Assembly (NCBI GenBank): GCA_019312705.1
Contig: JAFDCW010000654.1
Span: 1-6,585, forward strand
Direction: 5' to 3'
From: Deltaproteobacteria bacterium
GTDB taxonomy: Bacteria; Myxococcota; Polyangia; Polyangiales; B10-G4
Length of the DNA stretch: 6,585 nucleotides
Each line of letters begins with the position of its first letter. Position 1 is the stretch's first letter. Shown one piece after another: positions 5,539-6,585 of this stretch. The notes under the pieces were generated by a model. It was given only the letters and a program-made list of their open reading frames with translations, was not told where the DNA came from and did not search any database. A program made the position numbers and the translations under genes.

Positions 5539-6585
5539 TCATTCGAGCAGGTCCTTGAGCCGGGCCAGGGCCACCAGGGCATCCACCGGCTTCAACTGAT
5601 CGATGTCGAGGTTCTTGAGCGTGGCTTCGACCTCGGACTCCCGCGGCGCCGGCGCGCCGAAGAGGTCGAGCTGCGGCGCGGCCCCGCCGAGGGCGCCCGG
5701 AGCGCCGGGGGCCCGGGGGGAGGCCCCGGAGGGCAACGGCGCGCCGTCCTCGAGGTCGCCGAGGATCCTCCGGGCCCGAGCCAAGACGATTTCGGGGACC
5801 CCCGCCAGGCGCGCGACCGCCACGCCGTAGCTGCGATTGGCGCTGCCCGAAACGAGCTTGTGCAAAAAGACGACCTCACCGTCGTACTCGCTCGCGGCGA
5901 CGTTCGTATTGAGGACCGTCGTCCGGGTCTCGGCGAGCTCACAGAGCTCGTGGTAGTGGGTCGCGAACATCGCCCGGCAGGCGATCACGTCGTGAATGTG
6001 TTCGGCCACGGCCCAGGCGATGGCGAGGCCGTCGTAGGTGCTCGTGCCGCGGCCGATCTCATCGAGGATCACCAGCGACCGCCGCGTCGCGCCCCGGAGG
6101 ATGGCCGCGGTCTCGATCATCTCCACCATGAAGGTGGACTGACCACGGCCGAGATTGTCACTCGCGCCAACCCGGGTGTAGATGCGGTCGACGACCCCAA
6201 TGCGCGCGCTCTTCGCCGGCACGAAGCCCCCCGCCTGGGCGAGAATGACGGCGAGGGCGACCTGCCGCATCGCCGTCGACTTTCCGCTCATATTGGGGCC
6301 GGTGATGATCATCAAGCGAGCCTCGTCGACGTCGAGGCGCACATCGTTGGGCACGAACTCCCCGGCCGCCGCGAGGCGCTCGACGATGGGGTGCCGGGCC
6401 TCCACGAGGTCGAGGCTCAGGGTGTCGTCGACCTCGGGGCGCACGTAGCCATAGCGGTGGGCGCCCTCGGCGAAGGATGCGTGCACGTCGAGGTCGGCGA
6501 GGCGGGCCCCGAGGGTGCGCAGACGCGGCGCTTCCGCCGCAACCTCCTTGCGGAGGACCGTGAAGCGTTCCTTCTCGATGGCGCG
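5539..6585 (-). CDS. mutS: DNA mismatch repair ATPase MutS, C-terminal part (5' end outside window)
   Basis: This is the last 348 codons of MutS, which recognises mismatches and small loops in DNA and recruits MutL. The frame stays open to the right edge. A GTG at 6486 is internal, because the 33 codons upstream of it still read as the MutS core/lever region. Visible parts, numbered from the window edge: end of the lever/clamp domain (1 to about 70), Walker A TGPNMSGKST (95-104), the family signature GRGQSTFMVEMIETA (about 146-160), Walker B LVILDEIGRG (171-180), the ATHYHEL switch region (about 208-214), and the SANRSYGVAVARLAGVP dimer/ATPase motif (about 247-264). An Ala/Pro/Gly-rich linker (about 282-316) carries QLDLF, a match to the beta-clamp-binding pentapeptide, and the C-terminal helices end in ARLKDLLE. 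Stop is TGA, 63 bases before pheA. The identification is secure; the N-terminal mismatch-binding domains cannot be seen. Confidence 0.98.
   Translation of the reverse strand, partial: RAIEKERFTVLRKEVAAEAPRLRTLGARLADLDVHASFAEGAHRYGYVRPEVDDTLSLDLVEARHPIVERLAAAGEFVPNDVRLDVDEARLMIITGPNMSGKSTAMRQVALAVILAQAGGFVPAKSARIGVVDRIYTRVGASDNLGRGQSTFMVEMIETAAILRGATRRSLVILDEIGRGTSTYDGLAIAWAVAEHIHDVIACRAMFATHYHELCELAETRTTVLNTNVAASEYDGEVVFLHKLVSGSANRSYGVAVARLAGVPEIVLARARRILGDLEDGAPLPSGASPRAPGAPGALGGAAPQLDLFGAPAPRESEVEATLKNLDIDQLKPVDALVALARLKDLLE
5659..5673 (-). other. Predicted sliding-clamp binding motif in MutS
   Basis: These codons read Q-L-D-L-F, inside a low-complexity Ala/Pro/Gly linker between the MutS ATPase domain and the C-terminal helices. 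The pentapeptide fits the known bacterial beta-clamp-binding consensus QL(S/D)LF, and MutS proteins are known to carry such a motif at about this place. Its function here is inferred from the match and location. Confidence 0.75.

Overview
The window is one strand-biased, GC-rich block from a bacterial chromosome. Every supported gene lies on the minus strand, so the gene order in the direction of transcription runs from the right edge to the left: mutS (3' end only) > pheA > hisC fused to an unrecognised domain > aroA > cmk > a 207-base non-coding stretch that probably leads into a gene just outside the left edge. No mobile elements, CRISPR arrays, tRNAs or rRNAs are visible. The long plus-strand reading frames are antisense shadows of these genes.

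The core is a variant of the 'aromatic supraoperon' known from pseudomonads and other proteobacteria (serC - aroQ.pheA - hisC-type aminotransferase - tyrA - aroA - cmk - rpsA). AroA makes 5-enolpyruvylshikimate-3-phosphate on the way to chorismate. PheA (chorismate mutase / prephenate dehydratase with an ACT domain) takes chorismate to phenylpyruvate and should be inhibited by phenylalanine. The HisC-type aminotransferase can transaminate phenylpyruvate as well as the histidine intermediate. Cmk phosphorylates CMP/dCMP and conventionally sits just before rpsA. The genes are tightly packed: an 11-base gap between pheA and hisC, then two four-base GTGA stop/start overlaps (hisC/aroA and aroA/cmk), which suggests translational coupling in one transcript.

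Two things depart from the usual plan. First, tyrA is absent from its expected place between hisC and aroA. Second, that place is filled by about 325 extra residues fused in frame to the C-terminus of HisC. This extension has no motif I recognise and no signal peptide or membrane segment. It is the most interesting object in the window. Smaller points are a 9-bp in-frame tandem repeat that builds an acidic tail on AroA, an AroA with class II-type motifs but a glycine where the CP4 enzyme has alanine, a perfect 16-bp palindrome overlapping a possible promoter before pheA, and a TTGACA promoter followed by hairpins at the left edge, one of which would bury a Shine-Dalgarno sequence.

Organism: high GC, GTG starts, the supraoperon order and the style of the proteins suggest a deltaproteobacterial-type lineage, most likely Myxococcota. 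This is an inference from the look of the sequences, not a database result. I see no sign of recent horizontal transfer; base composition and codon style look even across the coding part.
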